DNA from: Amycolatopsis vancoresmycina
GTDB lineage: Bacteria; Actinomycetota; Actinomycetes; Mycobacteriales; Pseudonocardiaceae
NCBI RefSeq assembly: GCF_000716785.1
Contig: NZ_JNYY01000012.1
Coordinates: 1 to 64,000 of the forward strand
Direction: 5' to 3'
DNA length: 64,000 nt
Position numbers and translations under genes: made by a program. Position 1 is the first letter of the stretch, and every line of letters begins with the position of its first letter. Of the stretch, positions 34,524 to 46,700 are shown piece after piece. The notes beneath the pieces were generated by a model. It ran no database searches. It worked only from the letters and a program-made list of their open reading frames with translations, and was not told the origin of the DNA.

Positions 34524-34982
34524 TCAGCCCCAGGTCAGGAAGCGGTAGTGCAGGCCGGTCGAGGACTCCAGCCACTCCCCCGCCGACTCCGGCGCACGCC
34601 CCACCTCAGGCGCGTACGTGTCGCCCTCGAAGGACTCCCGCAGCTCGGTGACGACGATCCGGTCCGCGAACGGCAGCGCCGCCCGGTACACCGCCGCGCC
34701 GCCGATCACCCACAGGTCGCCGGGCACCCCCGCGAACGCCGAAGCCAGGTCCGCGAAGGTTTCGGCCCCTTCCTGCGGGGTCGACGACAGCACCAGGTTG
34801 CGCCGTCCCGGCAGCGGCCGGAACCGCGGCGGCAGCGACTCCCACGTGCGGCGGCCCATCAGCACCGCCGATCCCGCGGTCACCGCGCGAAAGTGCTTGA
34901 GGTCCTCCGGCAGGTGCCACGGCAGCTCGCCGTCGCGGCCGATGACGCCGTTCGCCGACTGGGCCCAGACCAGCCCGATCAC
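34524..34982 (-). CDS. folA: Dihydrofolate reductase
   Basis: A 152-aa protein from GTG 34982, which overlaps the thyA stop. Hallmarks are LVWAQSANGVIGRDGELPWHL at the N-terminus (shown in part: ANGVIGRDGELPWHLPED), VLMGRRTWESLP, and DLWVIGGAAVYRAALP. It reduces dihydrofolate to tetrahydrofolate with NADPH, restoring the folate that ThyA oxidises. The coupled thyA-folA order is the common bacterial arrangement. Confidence 0.95.
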   Translation of the reverse strand: MIGLVWAQSANGVIGRDGELPWHLPEDLKHFRAVTAGSAVLMGRRTWESLPPRFRPLPGRRNLVLSSTPQEGAETFADLASAFAGVPGDLWVIGGAAVYRAALPFADRIVVTELRESFEGDTYAPEVGRAPESAGEWLESSTGLHYRFLTWG

Positions 34983-35776
34983 ACCGCCACCGGCGCCTTG
35001 ATGCCCGGGTGCGGGTCGTAGCCGTCGAGCGCGAAGTGCTCGTAGGTGTAGTCGAACAGGCTCTCCGCCGGCTTCAGGTCGAGCGTGGGGAACGGCCGCG
35101 CGTCGCGGGCGAGCTGGGTGCGGACCTGCTCTTCGTGGTTGTCGTAGATGTGGCAGTCGCCGCCGGTCCAGACGAAGTCGCCGACGCCGAGCCCGACCTG
35201 CGCGGCGATCATGTGCGTCAGCAGCGCATAGCTGGCGATGTTGAACGGCACGCCGAGGAACAGGTCCGCGCTGCGCTGGTACAGCTGGCAGGAGAGCTTG
35301 CCGTCGGCGACGTAGAACTGGAAGAACGCGTGGCACGGCGGCAGCGCCATGCGCGGGATGTCGGCGACGTTCCACGCCGAGACGATGATCCGCCGCGAGT
35401 CCGGATTTTCACGCAGCGTGCGCAGGACCTCGGCGATCTGGTCGACGTGTCCGCCGTCCGGGGTCGGCCACGAACGCCACTGGACGCCGTAGACCGGGCC
35501 GAGGTCGCCGTCGGCCGCCGCCCACTCGTCCCAGATCGTGACGCCGTGCTCCTGCAGCCACGAGACGTTCGCGTCGCCGCGCAGGAACCACAGCAGCTCG
35601 TAGGCGATCGAGCGGAAGTGGACTTTCTTCGTGGTGATCAGGGGAAAACCCTCGGACAGGCGGTAGCGCAGCTGGTGCCCGAAGATCGACCTCGTGCCGG
35701 TGCCGGTACGGTCGCCCTTGCGGGCGCCCGTGGCGAGGACGTGGCGGAGGAGGTCTTCGTACTGCGTGTCCGGCAT
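34979..35776 (-). CDS. thyA: Thymidylate synthase
   Basis: A 265-aa enzyme from ATG 35776 (MPDTQYEDLL); ATG 35794 adds six residues. The nucleophile is C148 in PPCHAFFQFYV; RTGTGTRSIFG and QRSADLFLGVPFNIASYA are fully conserved. It makes dTMP from dUMP with methylene-tetrahydrofolate. It forms an operon with folA. Confidence 0.95.
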   Translation of the reverse strand: MPDTQYEDLLRHVLATGARKGDRTGTGTRSIFGHQLRYRLSEGFPLITTKKVHFRSIAYELLWFLRGDANVSWLQEHGVTIWDEWAAADGDLGPVYGVQWRSWPTPDGGHVDQIAEVLRTLRENPDSRRIIVSAWNVADIPRMALPPCHAFFQFYVADGKLSCQLYQRSADLFLGVPFNIASYALLTHMIAAQVGLGVGDFVWTGGDCHIYDNHEEQVRTQLARDARPFPTLDLKPAESLFDYTYEHFALDGYDPHPGIKAPVAV

Positions 35777-35846
35777 GCCCGGGACTCTAGCCATGCCGCT
35801 GACTCAGCGTGAACCCCGGATGGCCCACACGGACGGGCGTCATAAC

Positions 35847-35875
35847 TTGACCCATTCCAGAAAAGGTCCTAGGGT
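35847..35875 (+). promoter_or_regulatory. Promoter of furA-katG
   Basis: TTGACC (35847-35852), 17-bp spacer, TAGGGT (35870-35875). The -10 ends 8 bp before the furA ATG, so the message is probably leaderless, as known for mycobacterial furA. The AT-rich stretch between the boxes would suit a Fur-type operator. Confidence 0.6.
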
Positions 35876-35883
35876 CGGCGGCG

Positions 35884-36332
35884 ATGTCGGACTTCGAAGC
35901 ACAGCTGCGGGCGGTCTCGCTGCGGGTCACGCGACCCCGGCTGGCCGTGCTGGCCGCGCTGCGCGACCATCCCCACGTCGACACCGAGACGGTGATCGAC
36001 CTGGTGCGCGCCGAGCAACCGTCGGTGTCGCACCAGACGATCTACGACGTGCTGCGGGCGCTCACCGAAACCGGGCTCATCCGGCGCATCCAGCCGGCCG
36101 GCGCGAACGCCCGCTACGAGTCGCGGGTGGGTGACAACCACCACCACGTCGTGTGCCGTTCGTGCGGGGCGATAGCCGACGTCGACTGCGCCGTCGGCCA
36201 CACCCCCTGTCTCACCGCTTCGGACGACCACGGTTTCGTGATCGACCAGGCGGAGGTCGTCTACTGGGGCACCTGCCCCGACTGCGCGGCCGCCCGTCCC
36301 CGAAATGATTCGCCGCTCCCGGAAGGAAGTAA

Positions 36333-36336
<4 letters not shown>
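35884..36336 (+). CDS. furA: Fur family regulator FurA
   Basis: A 150-aa Fur-type repressor: winged helix at residues 10-80 (SVSHQTIYDVLRALTETGLI), then the dimer and metal region with NHHHVVCRSCGAIADVDC and a C-terminal CPDC. Its position directly before katG with an ATGA overlap is the conserved actinobacterial furA-katG pair, in which FurA represses its own operon and peroxide relieves it. Confidence 0.93.
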
Positions 36337-38606
<2,270 letters not shown>

Positions 38607-38619
38607 TCCGGTCCGTGCA

Positions 38620-38649
38620 CGGGCCCGGCCGATCTTCCGGCCGGGCCCG
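38620..38649 (+). terminator. katG terminator
   Basis: A perfect 11-bp GC-rich stem (CGGGCCCGGCC / GGCCGGGCCCG) with an 8-nt loop, 13 bp after the stop. Confidence 0.8.
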
Positions 38650-38667
38650 TTCGCGTGGGCGGCGATC

Positions 38668-38696
38668 TTGACATCGGGTGCACGCCGACCTACCGT
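38668..38696 (+). promoter_or_regulatory. Promoter of the alginate lyase gene
   Basis: TTGACA (38668-38673), 17-bp spacer, TACCGT (38691-38696): a good housekeeping-sigma promoter, giving a leader of about 45 nt. Confidence 0.55.
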
Positions 38697-38748
38697 GAGT
38701 TCCACGCCGCCGGGTTGTCCAGACCATTTATTCGCGAAAGGACACCCG

Positions 38749-39516
38749 ATGATGCGTGTGCGCGCCTTGCTCGCCCTCCTGGCGGTCCCGGCCCTGGCCG
38801 CGGCGACCGCCTCCCCCGCATTGGCGGCCAACCCGGCCGTCGCCCCGGGCGGCAACTTCGACCTCGCGGTCTGGCAGCTGCAGGAGCCGGTCGGCTCGCC
38901 GGGCAGCCCGACGACCATCTCCTCGTCCCGGCTGCAGGGGCCGAACGGGTTCCAGGACAGCTACTTCTACACCGACACCCGCGACGGCGCGATGACCTTC
39001 TGGGCGCCGGAGAAGGGCGTCACCACGCCGAATTCGAACTACGCGCGGTCGGAGCTGCGCGAAATGAACCGAGACGGCTCCGCGGCGAACTGGTCGCTGA
39101 GCGGGTCGCACAAGCTGAGCGCGACCCTGCGCGTGGTCTCGGTGACGTCGAACGTGTGCGTCGGCCAGGTCCACCTCGGGACCGGCGGCTCGTCGACAAA
39201 ACCGCTGCTGGAGCTGTACTACCGGGCGAGCGGCGACATCGTGCTCGGCACGGAGGACTCCCCCGACGGCGGGCAGACGCCGCACACCGTCGGGCACGTG
39301 TCGATCGGCAAGACGTGGACCTACACGATCGGCATCTCCGGTGGCAACACCATCGACCTCACGGTCAACGGGACCACCACGCACTACGGCATCCCGTCGT
39401 CGTTCAAGGCGTACAAGCAGTACTTCAAGGCCGGCTCGTACAACCAGTCCTCTTCGGACAGCACGACGAAGGGCGCGCGCGTCGCCTTCTACGGCCTGAA
39501 GGTCACGCACAGCTGA
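38749..39516 (+). CDS. Secreted alginate lyase, polysaccharide lyase family 7
   Basis: A 255-aa protein with a Sec signal peptide (cleavage after ALA at 27). The three PL7 signatures are present: RSELRE (100-105), QVH (140-142, in place of the usual QIH) and YFKAGSYNQ (225-233). It would cut alginate or related uronate polymers by beta-elimination outside the cell. The catalytic His and Tyr are therefore in place. The QVH form is often linked with a preference for polyguluronate or mixed blocks in other species, but specificity is not certain here. It is monocistronic. Confidence 0.92.
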   Translation: MMRVRALLALLAVPALAAATASPALAANPAVAPGGNFDLAVWQLQEPVGSPGSPTTISSSRLQGPNGFQDSYFYTDTRDGAMTFWAPEKGVTTPNSNYARSELREMNRDGSAANWSLSGSHKLSATLRVVSVTSNVCVGQVHLGTGGSSTKPLLELYYRASGDIVLGTEDSPDGGQTPHTVGHVSIGKTWTYTIGISGGNTIDLTVNGTTTHYGIPSSFKAYKQYFKAGSYNQSSSDSTTKGARVAFYGLKVTHS

Positions 39517-39521
39517 GGCGA

Positions 39522-39545
39522 GCGGCCCGGCCGCCACCGGGCCGC
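39522..39545. terminator. Bidirectional terminator
   Basis: A 9-bp perfect stem (GCGGCCCGG / CCGGGCCGC) with a 6-nt loop sits between the convergent alginate lyase and LLM oxidoreductase genes. Confidence 0.65.
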
Positions 39546-39551
39546 CGCTCG

Positions 39552-40574
39552 TCAGCGCCAGCCCAGCTCCGGGGCCACGTGCTTCAGGATGTTCTCCAGC
39601 ACGTGCGCGTTGTAGTCGACGCCGAGCTGGTTCGGGATCGTCAGCAGCAGCGTGTCCGCGGCCTGGATCGCCTCGTCCTCCTTGAGCTGCGCCACGAGCT
39701 CGTCGGGTTCCCCGGCGTAGGAGCGGCCGAAGATCGCCCGGGTGTTCTCGTCGATCATGCCGACCTGGTCGCGGGAGTGGCGGTCGCGGCCGAAGTACGC
39801 GCGGTCGGTGTCGTTCGTCAGCGCGAAGATGCTGCGGCTGACCGAAACCCGCGGCTCCCGCTCGTGCCCGGCTTCGGTCCACGCCTCGCGGTAGGCCTCG
39901 ATCTGCTTGCGCTGCTGGACGTGCAGCGGCTCGCCCGTCTCGTCGTCCTTGAGCGTCGAGCTCTGCAGGTTCATGCCCAGCTTCGCGGCCCAGACGCTCG
40001 TCGCGTTCGAACCGGAGCCCCACCAGATGCGGTCGCGCAGGCCCTCGGAGTGCGGTTCGAGCCGCAGCAGGCCGGGCGGGTTGGCGAACATCGGCCGCGG
40101 GTTCGGCTGCGCGAAGCCCTCGCCCTCCAGGAGCTTGAGGAACACCTCGGTGTGCTGGCGGGCCATGTCGGCGTCCGTCTCGCCCTCGCCGGGGGCGTAC
40201 CCGAAGTACCGCCAGCCGTCGACCACCTGCTCGGGGGATCCCCGGCTGATGCCGAGCTGGAGCCGGCCGCCCGAGATGAGGTCCGCGGCGCCCGCGTCCT
40301 CGATCATGTACAGCGGGTTCTCGTAGCGCATGTCGATCACGCCGGTGCCGAGCTCGATCTTCGACGTCCGCGCGCCGATCGCCGCCAGCAGCGGGAACGG
40401 GCTGGCCGCCTGCCGCGCGAAGTGGTGCACGCGGAAGTAGGCGCCGTCCACGCCGAGCTCCTCGGCGGCCACCGCCAGGTCGATCGACTGGTGCAGGAAG
40501 TCGGCGGCCGACCTGGTCTCGGAGTGCGCGCCCGGCGACCAGTGGCCGAACGACAGGAAACCAATCTTCTTCAC
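39552..40574 (-). CDS. LLM class flavin-dependent oxidoreductase
   Basis: A 340-aa bacterial luciferase-like (alpha/beta)8 protein, starting MKKIGFLSFGHWSPG. ADLISGGRLQLGISRGSPEQ is the typical phosphate-binding region for FMN or F420. The family oxidises diverse substrates with reduced flavin or F420; the substrate is unknown. It is a single gene facing the alginate lyase, with no obvious link to it. Confidence 0.88.
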   Translation of the reverse strand: MKKIGFLSFGHWSPGAHSETRSAADFLHQSIDLAVAAEELGVDGAYFRVHHFARQAASPFPLLAAIGARTSKIELGTGVIDMRYENPLYMIEDAGAADLISGGRLQLGISRGSPEQVVDGWRYFGYAPGEGETDADMARQHTEVFLKLLEGEGFAQPNPRPMFANPPGLLRLEPHSEGLRDRIWWGSGSNATSVWAAKLGMNLQSSTLKDDETGEPLHVQQRKQIEAYREAWTEAGHEREPRVSVSRSIFALTNDTDRAYFGRDRHSRDQVGMIDENTRAIFGRSYAGEPDELVAQLKEDEAIQAADTLLLTIPNQLGVDYNAHVLENILKHVAPELGWR

Positions 40575-40647
40575 GCCCCCTCAGACGTCCGGGAGCCGCG
40601 AATGATTCCCGGGTGTGACCGCCGTCGTCGCTCGTTCCGGTGAACCG

Positions 40648-40674
40648 GTGTCCAGGCCCGGCCGGGCCGGGTAC
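40648..40674 (+). promoter_or_regulatory. Possible sigma-B-type promoter
   Basis: GTGT (40648-40651) and GGGTAC (40669-40674) with a 17-bp spacer, one longer than the usual range. The stretch GGGTACCCCGCC also occurs before the small acidic gene at 18005. Confidence 0.35.
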
Positions 40675-40699
40675 CCCGCCGGAAACGAGGAGGAGACGC

Positions 40700-41209
40700 A
40701 TGCCCGACAACGACCTCACCGGCTTCCTGATCATCGGCCTGGTTTTCGTGGTGGCCGACGGCCAGGTCCTCTACCGCGGCGGCCGCCGCTACCTCAGCGG
40801 GCCCGACGGCGGCGAGGGGACAGGGTCGATGGCGTGGATGGTGGTGACCGTCTTCCACCTCGTCTCCTTCGGTGTGCTCGCCCTGCTCTCGGTGGTCGGC
40901 CCGCAGTGGTCCGGCTCGACGGCCGCGCTGGTCGGCAGGCTCGGCGTCTTCCTGCTGCTGATGGCCGTGGCCCACGTGCTCACGCTGGCCGTGCTCTCCC
41001 GCCGCCGCCAGGACCGGATCGTCGAAGAGCACTTCCAGGAGGAGCGGGTGGCGACGGAGTCCCACGTCCGGCCGGCCGGCGAGGTGGTCGTCGAGCCGGC
41101 GGTGACGGACCCGGCGTGGCGCGCCACCGTCACCCCGGTGCCCGGGCAGGAGGGCGCCCAGCCGCGGGTCAGCCCCGATCTCGGCAACCACGGCCCGTAC
41201 CGCACCTGA
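40700..41209 (+). CDS. Membrane protein of unknown function
   Basis: A 169-aa protein from ATG 40700 with GAGGAGGAG upstream. Three hydrophobic helices are seen at about residues 7-22, 44-65 and 76-97, followed by an acidic soluble tail. No family is recognised. A possible stress-sigma promoter lies upstream. Confidence 0.75.
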   Translation: MPDNDLTGFLIIGLVFVVADGQVLYRGGRRYLSGPDGGEGTGSMAWMVVTVFHLVSFGVLALLSVVGPQWSGSTAALVGRLGVFLLLMAVAHVLTLAVLSRRRQDRIVEEHFQEERVATESHVRPAGEVVVEPAVTDPAWRATVTPVPGQEGAQPRVSPDLGNHGPYRT

Positions 41210-41333
41210 CCTGCCCCGCGGCGTTCACCGGATCGAAGGAATCCCCCCGGCGAGCCGCGGTTTTCGTGCTGCCGCTCCCCCGCCCGCCGTGATTGGATCT
41301 TGCCCGGCCGGTGCGCGAGGAAGGAAAACTGCG

Positions 41334-43028
41334 GTGCGAACGTCCCGAGCTGGGCTGGCGGTGGCGGTCTCGGTCCTGGTGGCGGCCACGGCGCCCGCCG
41401 CCGCGACCACGCCCGACCCGCTCGCGCCCTACCGGGGGCAGGAGGTCGCCTGGGGCGCCTGTCCCTTCAAGCAGGGCGCCCACGCCCGGGCCGCGCAGTG
41501 CGCGCGGATCACCGTCCCGCGGGACTGGGCGGCGCCGTCCGCCGGCACCGACCTGAAGGTCTCGATCAGCCGCGCGGCGGCCACCGGGACCCGGCAGGGC
41601 GCGCTCCTGGTGAACCCCGGCGGCCCCGGCGGCCAGGGCACGTCGCTGGCCGGCGCGCTGGCGAGCCTGGAACCGGCGGTGAACGAGCACTACGACGTCA
41701 TCGGCATGGACCCCCGCGGAACCGGCCAGGAGGGCGGCGAAGACAAGGGGTACGTCTGCCGCGTGCCGCTGGGCCGGCTGCCCGCGGACGACGACGACCT
41801 CGACGCCCGCGACCGCTCGGCGGCCAGCATCACGCTGCACCAGCGGACGCCGCGCGTGCTGGCCGAGGCGTGCCAGAGCGACGCGCTCGCGCCGTTCATC
41901 ACCACCTGGCAGACCGCGCACGACATGGACCTGATCCGCTCGCTGCTGGGCGACGAGAAGCTGAACTACCTCGGCTTCTCCTACGGCACCTGGCTCGGGG
42001 CGAAGTACGCGTCGCTGTTCCCGGACCGCGCCGGGCGGATGGTCCTCGACTCCAGCGTGAACTTCGAGGGCAGGCTGCAGGCCGCGTTCGAGGCGTTCCC
42101 GAAGATCGACCAGCGCCAGTTCGACGGCGTCTACGCACCGTGGCTGGCGCGGCGGTTCCCGGACCAGCTCGGCAAGACCGCCGCCGAGGTCCGGGCCAAG
42201 TGGGAGCGGCTGCGCACCTTCTTCAAGACCAAGGGGGTGCCGCCGGACGTCTTCGACTCGGTCTTCGTCGGCAACGGCAGCACCCGGCAGTGGATGACCG
42301 GCGCCCTGGTCCTCACGAAGGGCGCGGCGGCCATGGACGGCACGGCCGCCCCGCCGCCCGCCGCGCTGCGCAGCGACCTCGACCGGGCCGCCCGGGCGGT
42401 GTTCGGCCGTCCGGCGGACCGGCTGACCGCCGCCGACATCGCGGCCGACCCGCCCGAGCCCGACTACGCCGACGTCCCGGGGACGCGGCTGGCCGTGGCG
42501 TGTGGCGACCAGCCGACGCGGACGTCGAGCTGGTACAAGCTGCTCAGCGACCTGCAGGGGCCGGCCTACCCGCTGTTCGGCTGGGCGTACGGCCTGAGCG
42601 AGGCGTGCGGCTTCTGGTCCGACCCGCCCCGCCATGAGCTGCCGAAGCTTTCGGCGCGCGCGGCGAAGAACATCCTGGTCGTGCAGGGCGAGTTCGATCC
42701 GCAGACCGGGTACGAGCAGGCGGAGGCGGCGGCGCGGGCGGCCGGGATCCCGATGGTCTCGGTGGCGGAATCGCCCTTCCACGGCCAGTACGCCGTCAGC
42801 GGCAATTCCTGTGTGGACGATCTGGTGAACGGCTTCTTCCTCGGCGGCCCCCGCCCGGCGGCCACCATCTGCCCCGGTGTCCCGCTGCCCGGCGAGCACC
42901 AGGTCTTCCCGGTGCCGGGCCCGGCGGGCCGCTCGGCCGAACCGCCGGTGCCCGCCGCGCGTGACGCCCTGTCGACCGCGCGGGAACGGCTTCAGGACGA
43001 CATCAGCACGATCAACCGCGACCGCTGA
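41334..43028 (+). CDS. Secreted alpha/beta-hydrolase, tripeptidyl aminopeptidase type
   Basis: A 564-aa protein from GTG 41334, which has GAGGAAGGA upstream and is followed by a signal peptide (cleavage near residue 25). Residues 94-100 (NPGGPGG) form the oxyanion motif, S216 in GFSYGTWLG is the nucleophile, the Asp is in QGEFDPQTGYEQA and the His in FHGQYAV, with the C-terminal TAP-like domain around them. It resembles the SlpD/SlpE and Tap enzymes of Streptomyces, which remove tripeptides or act as proline-type peptidases outside the cell. Confidence 0.9.
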   Translation: MRTSRAGLAVAVSVLVAATAPAAATTPDPLAPYRGQEVAWGACPFKQGAHARAAQCARITVPRDWAAPSAGTDLKVSISRAAATGTRQGALLVNPGGPGGQGTSLAGALASLEPAVNEHYDVIGMDPRGTGQEGGEDKGYVCRVPLGRLPADDDDLDARDRSAASITLHQRTPRVLAEACQSDALAPFITTWQTAHDMDLIRSLLGDEKLNYLGFSYGTWLGAKYASLFPDRAGRMVLDSSVNFEGRLQAAFEAFPKIDQRQFDGVYAPWLARRFPDQLGKTAAEVRAKWERLRTFFKTKGVPPDVFDSVFVGNGSTRQWMTGALVLTKGAAAMDGTAAPPPAALRSDLDRAARAVFGRPADRLTAADIAADPPEPDYADVPGTRLAVACGDQPTRTSSWYKLLSDLQGPAYPLFGWAYGLSEACGFWSDPPRHELPKLSARAAKNILVVQGEFDPQTGYEQAEAAARAAGIPMVSVAESPFHGQYAVSGNSCVDDLVNGFFLGGPRPAATICPGVPLPGEHQVFPVPGPAGRSAEPPVPAARDALSTARERLQDDISTINRDR

Positions 43029-43059
43029 CCCGTCCGCCCCCGGGGCGAAAATCTCCTGT

Positions 43060-43341
43060 GGCGAGGGTAGACATTCCCCTTCCGCCGGAGGTAATGTTCT
43101 GGCCGAACCGAGAGAGACCAGACGGGAAGGAAGGGCACGGGAACGTCACTGGATCGCCCGCTGCGGCCGGCTGCCGCGCGGGTGCCGCAGTCCCATCGAG
43201 TTCGGAGGTGGTGCTCGGTCACGGATGAGCGATCCCCGCGCCGGTCGGCGCGGGTGCAGGAGGTCGGCGGTCGCGCCGGCCCGCAGTAGTGATACCCAAC
43301 CCTCGAGGACCCCGGGTGCCACCCACGGCACCCGGGGTCCT
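43060..43341 (+). ncRNA. Structured leader RNA of the MerR gene (candidate)
   Basis: The 331-bp gap before the MerR gene is not empty. It has a -10-like TAGACAT (43069-43075), GGAGG before a 44-aa open frame (43094-43228) and a GC hairpin at 43235-43254. It ends in a 15-bp terminator (43306-43341) just before the MerR ribosome site. This fits either a small RNA or an attenuated leader. The family is not recognised. Confidence 0.45.
43306..43341 (+). terminator. Strong intrinsic terminator before the MerR gene
   Basis: A 15-bp perfect stem (AGGACCCCGGGTGCC / GGCACCCGGGGTCCT) with a 6-nt loop and a short T-run, ending 19 bp before the ATG. Confidence 0.85.
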
Positions 43342-43359
43342 TTCCGATGTGGAGGTGGC

Positions 43360-43689
43360 ATGCTCCCCGACCGGGAAAGACCGGCGACGCCCGGCAAGTT
43401 CGACGACGAACACTACCCCGGCTACACCATGGGCCGGGCCGCGGACATGCTGGGCACGACCCAGGGCTTCCTGCGCAGCCTCGACGAAGCCGGCCTGATC
43501 ACGCCGCAGCGGTCGGCCGGCGGGCACCGCCGGTACTCGCGCCACCAGCTGCGCCTGGCCGCGCGGGTGCGGGAACTCGTCGACCAGGGCACGGCCGTCG
43601 ACGCCGCCTGCCGGATCGTCACCCTCGAAGACCAGCTCCACGAAGCGCGTCTCCTCAACCGCTCCCTGCAGGGCGAAGCCGAGAGCTGA
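43360..43689 (+). CDS. MerR family regulator
   Basis: A 109-aa protein from ATG 43360 with GGAGGTGG upstream. The helix-turn-helix reads YTMGRAADMLGTTQGFLRSL and the wing SAGGHRRYSRHQLRL; a short coiled helix ends the chain. There is no effector domain, as in BldC-like or SoxR-less mini-MerR proteins, so it may sense nothing directly. Its expression is probably controlled by read-through of the terminator 19 bp upstream. Confidence 0.88.
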   Translation: MLPDRERPATPGKFDDEHYPGYTMGRAADMLGTTQGFLRSLDEAGLITPQRSAGGHRRYSRHQLRLAARVRELVDQGTAVDAACRIVTLEDQLHEARLLNRSLQGEAES

Positions 43690-43751
43690 CCGCCCGCCTG
43701 TCCACCGTTCGGCCGAAGCGGCCACCTCACCCCGTGTAGTCCACTACGCCG

Positions 43752-46700
43752 GTGAACGCGCAGGATCCCCGAACCCACGTCACCCGGTTGCGCCGGGCGT
43801 GCCGGTACGCCGAAGCCGAACAAGCCGCCGAGAAGCTGCTGGACGGCGCCGACGCGCACGTCGAACTGGGGCGGATCGCGTTCGAGCGGGGACGCGCCGA
43901 CGTCGCGTCCCAGCACTTCGCGCGGGCCGTCGAGCTGGCTCCGGACGACGAATTCGCGCAGGCGTGGCGGGTGGCGGGGCTGAGCAGGCAACGCCAGTAC
44001 GCCGAAGCCCGGGCTGCCGCGGACGCCGTCCTCGCGCGGAACCCCGGCGCGCACCTGGTCCGGATCGCCAGGGCCCGGGTGGCCGAGGACGAGACCGACG
44101 AAGAGCAGTACCTGCTCGACGAGCTCGAAACCGTGCTCGCGGGCGACCCCGGTCACCTCGAAGCCCTGGAAGTCCGCGTCCGGACGCTGGGCACGATGCA
44201 CCGGCCCGACGAAGCGGCCGCGGCCGCGCGGAAGGCTGTGGAGATTCACCCGGACGCGGCCGAGCTGTACGTCGCCTGGGGCGAGGCGCTGGCCGAAGCC
44301 GGCCGCTTCACCGCCGCGGTCGAGAAGTTCGACCGGGCCCTGGAGCTCGAGCCCGAGTACGTCGAAGCGCACTACCGGAAACTCGGGACGCTGAACGACG
44401 CCTGGCGCCAGGACGAAGTGTGCACGCTCGCCGAACGCGCCGCCCGGCAGCTGCCCGGGGCCGCCCGGCTCCTCCTCCCCTGGGGTGTCGCGCTCAACGA
44501 GCTCCAGGACTTCGCCGGGGCGCTGGCGAAGTTCGAGCGCGCCGCGGAACTCGATCCCCACCGCGCGCTGTACCACCGCTGGCGGGCCACCGTCCTGAGC
44601 AACCTCGACCGGGAAGCCGAGGCCCTCGAGGTGCTGCGCACGGCCCTGGCGGCCACCCCGGACAGCATCGACCTGCTGGTCGCGCAAGCGTGGCGGTACC
44701 ACGACCTCGACGAGCTCGAAACCGCCGTCACCGTGGCCGAACAGGCCGTCGCCCTCGATCCGGCGGACGGGTCCGCGCTCACCTGCCTCGTCACCTTCCT
44801 GCGGTGGTCGCACCGGTTCGCCGAGGCGGAATCCGTGGCGCGGTCGGCGCTCGAGCGGCGCCCCGGGGACGCGGAGCTGCACAACGACCTCGGCTGGGTC
44901 CACGCCGACCAGGACCACGACGAAACGGCACTGGAGTGGTTCCGCCGGGCGAGCGACCTGCTGCCCTTCGCGGCCGGCTACGTCGTGGACGTCACCAAGG
45001 CGCTGCGCTGGCTCTACCGCCACGACGAAGCCGAGCGGCTGCTGGCGGAGGCGTGCGCGAAGCTCCCCGAGTCGGCCGACCTGGTCGAACAGCGGGCGCT
45101 GGTGCTCGAAGACCGGGGTGACCTCGCCGCGGCCGTGGACCTCTACACGGAGATGAACGACCGCTGGCCGCGGCACGTCCGGGCGTGGATCGGCCGGATC
45201 CGGCTGCTGGTGAAGCGGGATCGCCACGCCGAGGCGGAACAGGCCGCGCGGCTGGCGGTGGCGGCCAACCCGCGCACCTACCAGCTCCGCAGCTGGGCCG
45301 CGTCGGTCCAGGACACGATCGGCGGGCCGGGCAAGGCAGCCGAATCGCTGCGCACCGCCTGCGCGGAGCAGCCCGGCCGGGTGGTGCTGTCGCTCGAACT
45401 GACCTGGTACCTCCGCAGCGCGGAAAACCACGGCCAGGCCCGGGAAATCCTGTGGCAGCTGCCGGATCGCCCGGACGTCCTGATGAACCGCGTCGGCCTG
45501 CTGCGCGACACGCGGGAACACGCCGAAGCGATCACCATCGCCACGGAGGGCGCGGAACGCTTTCCCCGTGACCTCCGGTTCCGGCGGGTGCTCGGCGACA
45601 TCCACGCCGAACTGGACGACGACGAGCAGGCGCTGGCGGCCTACGAAGCCTGCCTCGCCCTGAACCCCACCGACCGCGCGAGCCTGCGCGGGAAGCTGCT
45701 GTGCCTGCGGCGGCTGGGCCGGTTCGACGAGGCCGAGCGGATCCTGCTCGAAGAGCTGGCCCGGCGCCCGAACTACGTCGAGCTGCACATCGAGCTCGCC
45801 TGGACCTACGCCCAGCTGGAGCGGCGGGAGGAGGGGATCGCCGTCTACGAGAGGGCCATCGAACTCGATCCCCGGCACGCCGGCGTCCGGCTGAACCACG
45901 CCAACGCCCTGCGGCTGGCCGGGCGGCACGACGACGCCGACGCCGCCCTCACCGCCGCGCTGGAACTGTGGCCCGGCAACGCATCTCTCGTCCTGGAGAT
46001 GGGTGAACTCCGCGACGCGCAGAACCGGCACGAAGAAGCGCTCACCTGGTTCGACCGGGGCCTCGCCCGGTCGCCGCGGTCCGTCTGGGCGCTGGCCGCC
46101 AAGTCGGCCGCGCTGCGCTCCCTCGGGCGGTTCGGGGAAGCCGAACGGCTGCTCGCGCCGAAACTGGCGAAGCCGGACGTCGCCACCACCGTGGTCATCG
46201 AATGGGGCTGGGTCCTCCGCGACCGCGGCGAGCTCACCCGGGCCGGCGAGGCGTTCGAACGCGCGCTCGGCCTGGCCGTCGGGACGCGCAGCCGGGCCGA
46301 CGCCCTCCACGGCCTCGGCTGGGTCGCCTTCAGCGCCGGCGACTTCGAGCAGGCCGCGCTCCGGTTCCGGGCCGCCATCGCCGAGAACCCCGAGTCCCTC
46401 GACGCGGCGGTCGGCCTCGCGTGGACACTGGTGCACGAAGGGGAACCGAACGGCGAGGACGAGGCGGAACGCCTGTGCCTCACCACGCTCGCCGAGTCGC
46501 CGCGCCGGCACCTCGCGCACACGTGCCTGGGTGTCCTCTACGCGCGCCAAGGCAACCTGCCGCAAGCGGAGTACCACCTCCGCCGGTCCATCGAGATCGA
46601 TCCCTACGGCGGGAGCTACGTCGACCTGGGTGCCCTCTTCGCCCAGATGGCCCGCTTCGAAGAAGCCGAAGCGCTGTTCCTCAAGGCCCTCGAACGCAAC

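Noticed and set aside
40591..40612. Third copy of the 59-nt palindrome
   Set aside because: Only about 12 bases (GCCGCGAATGAT) are shared, and the second arm is missing.
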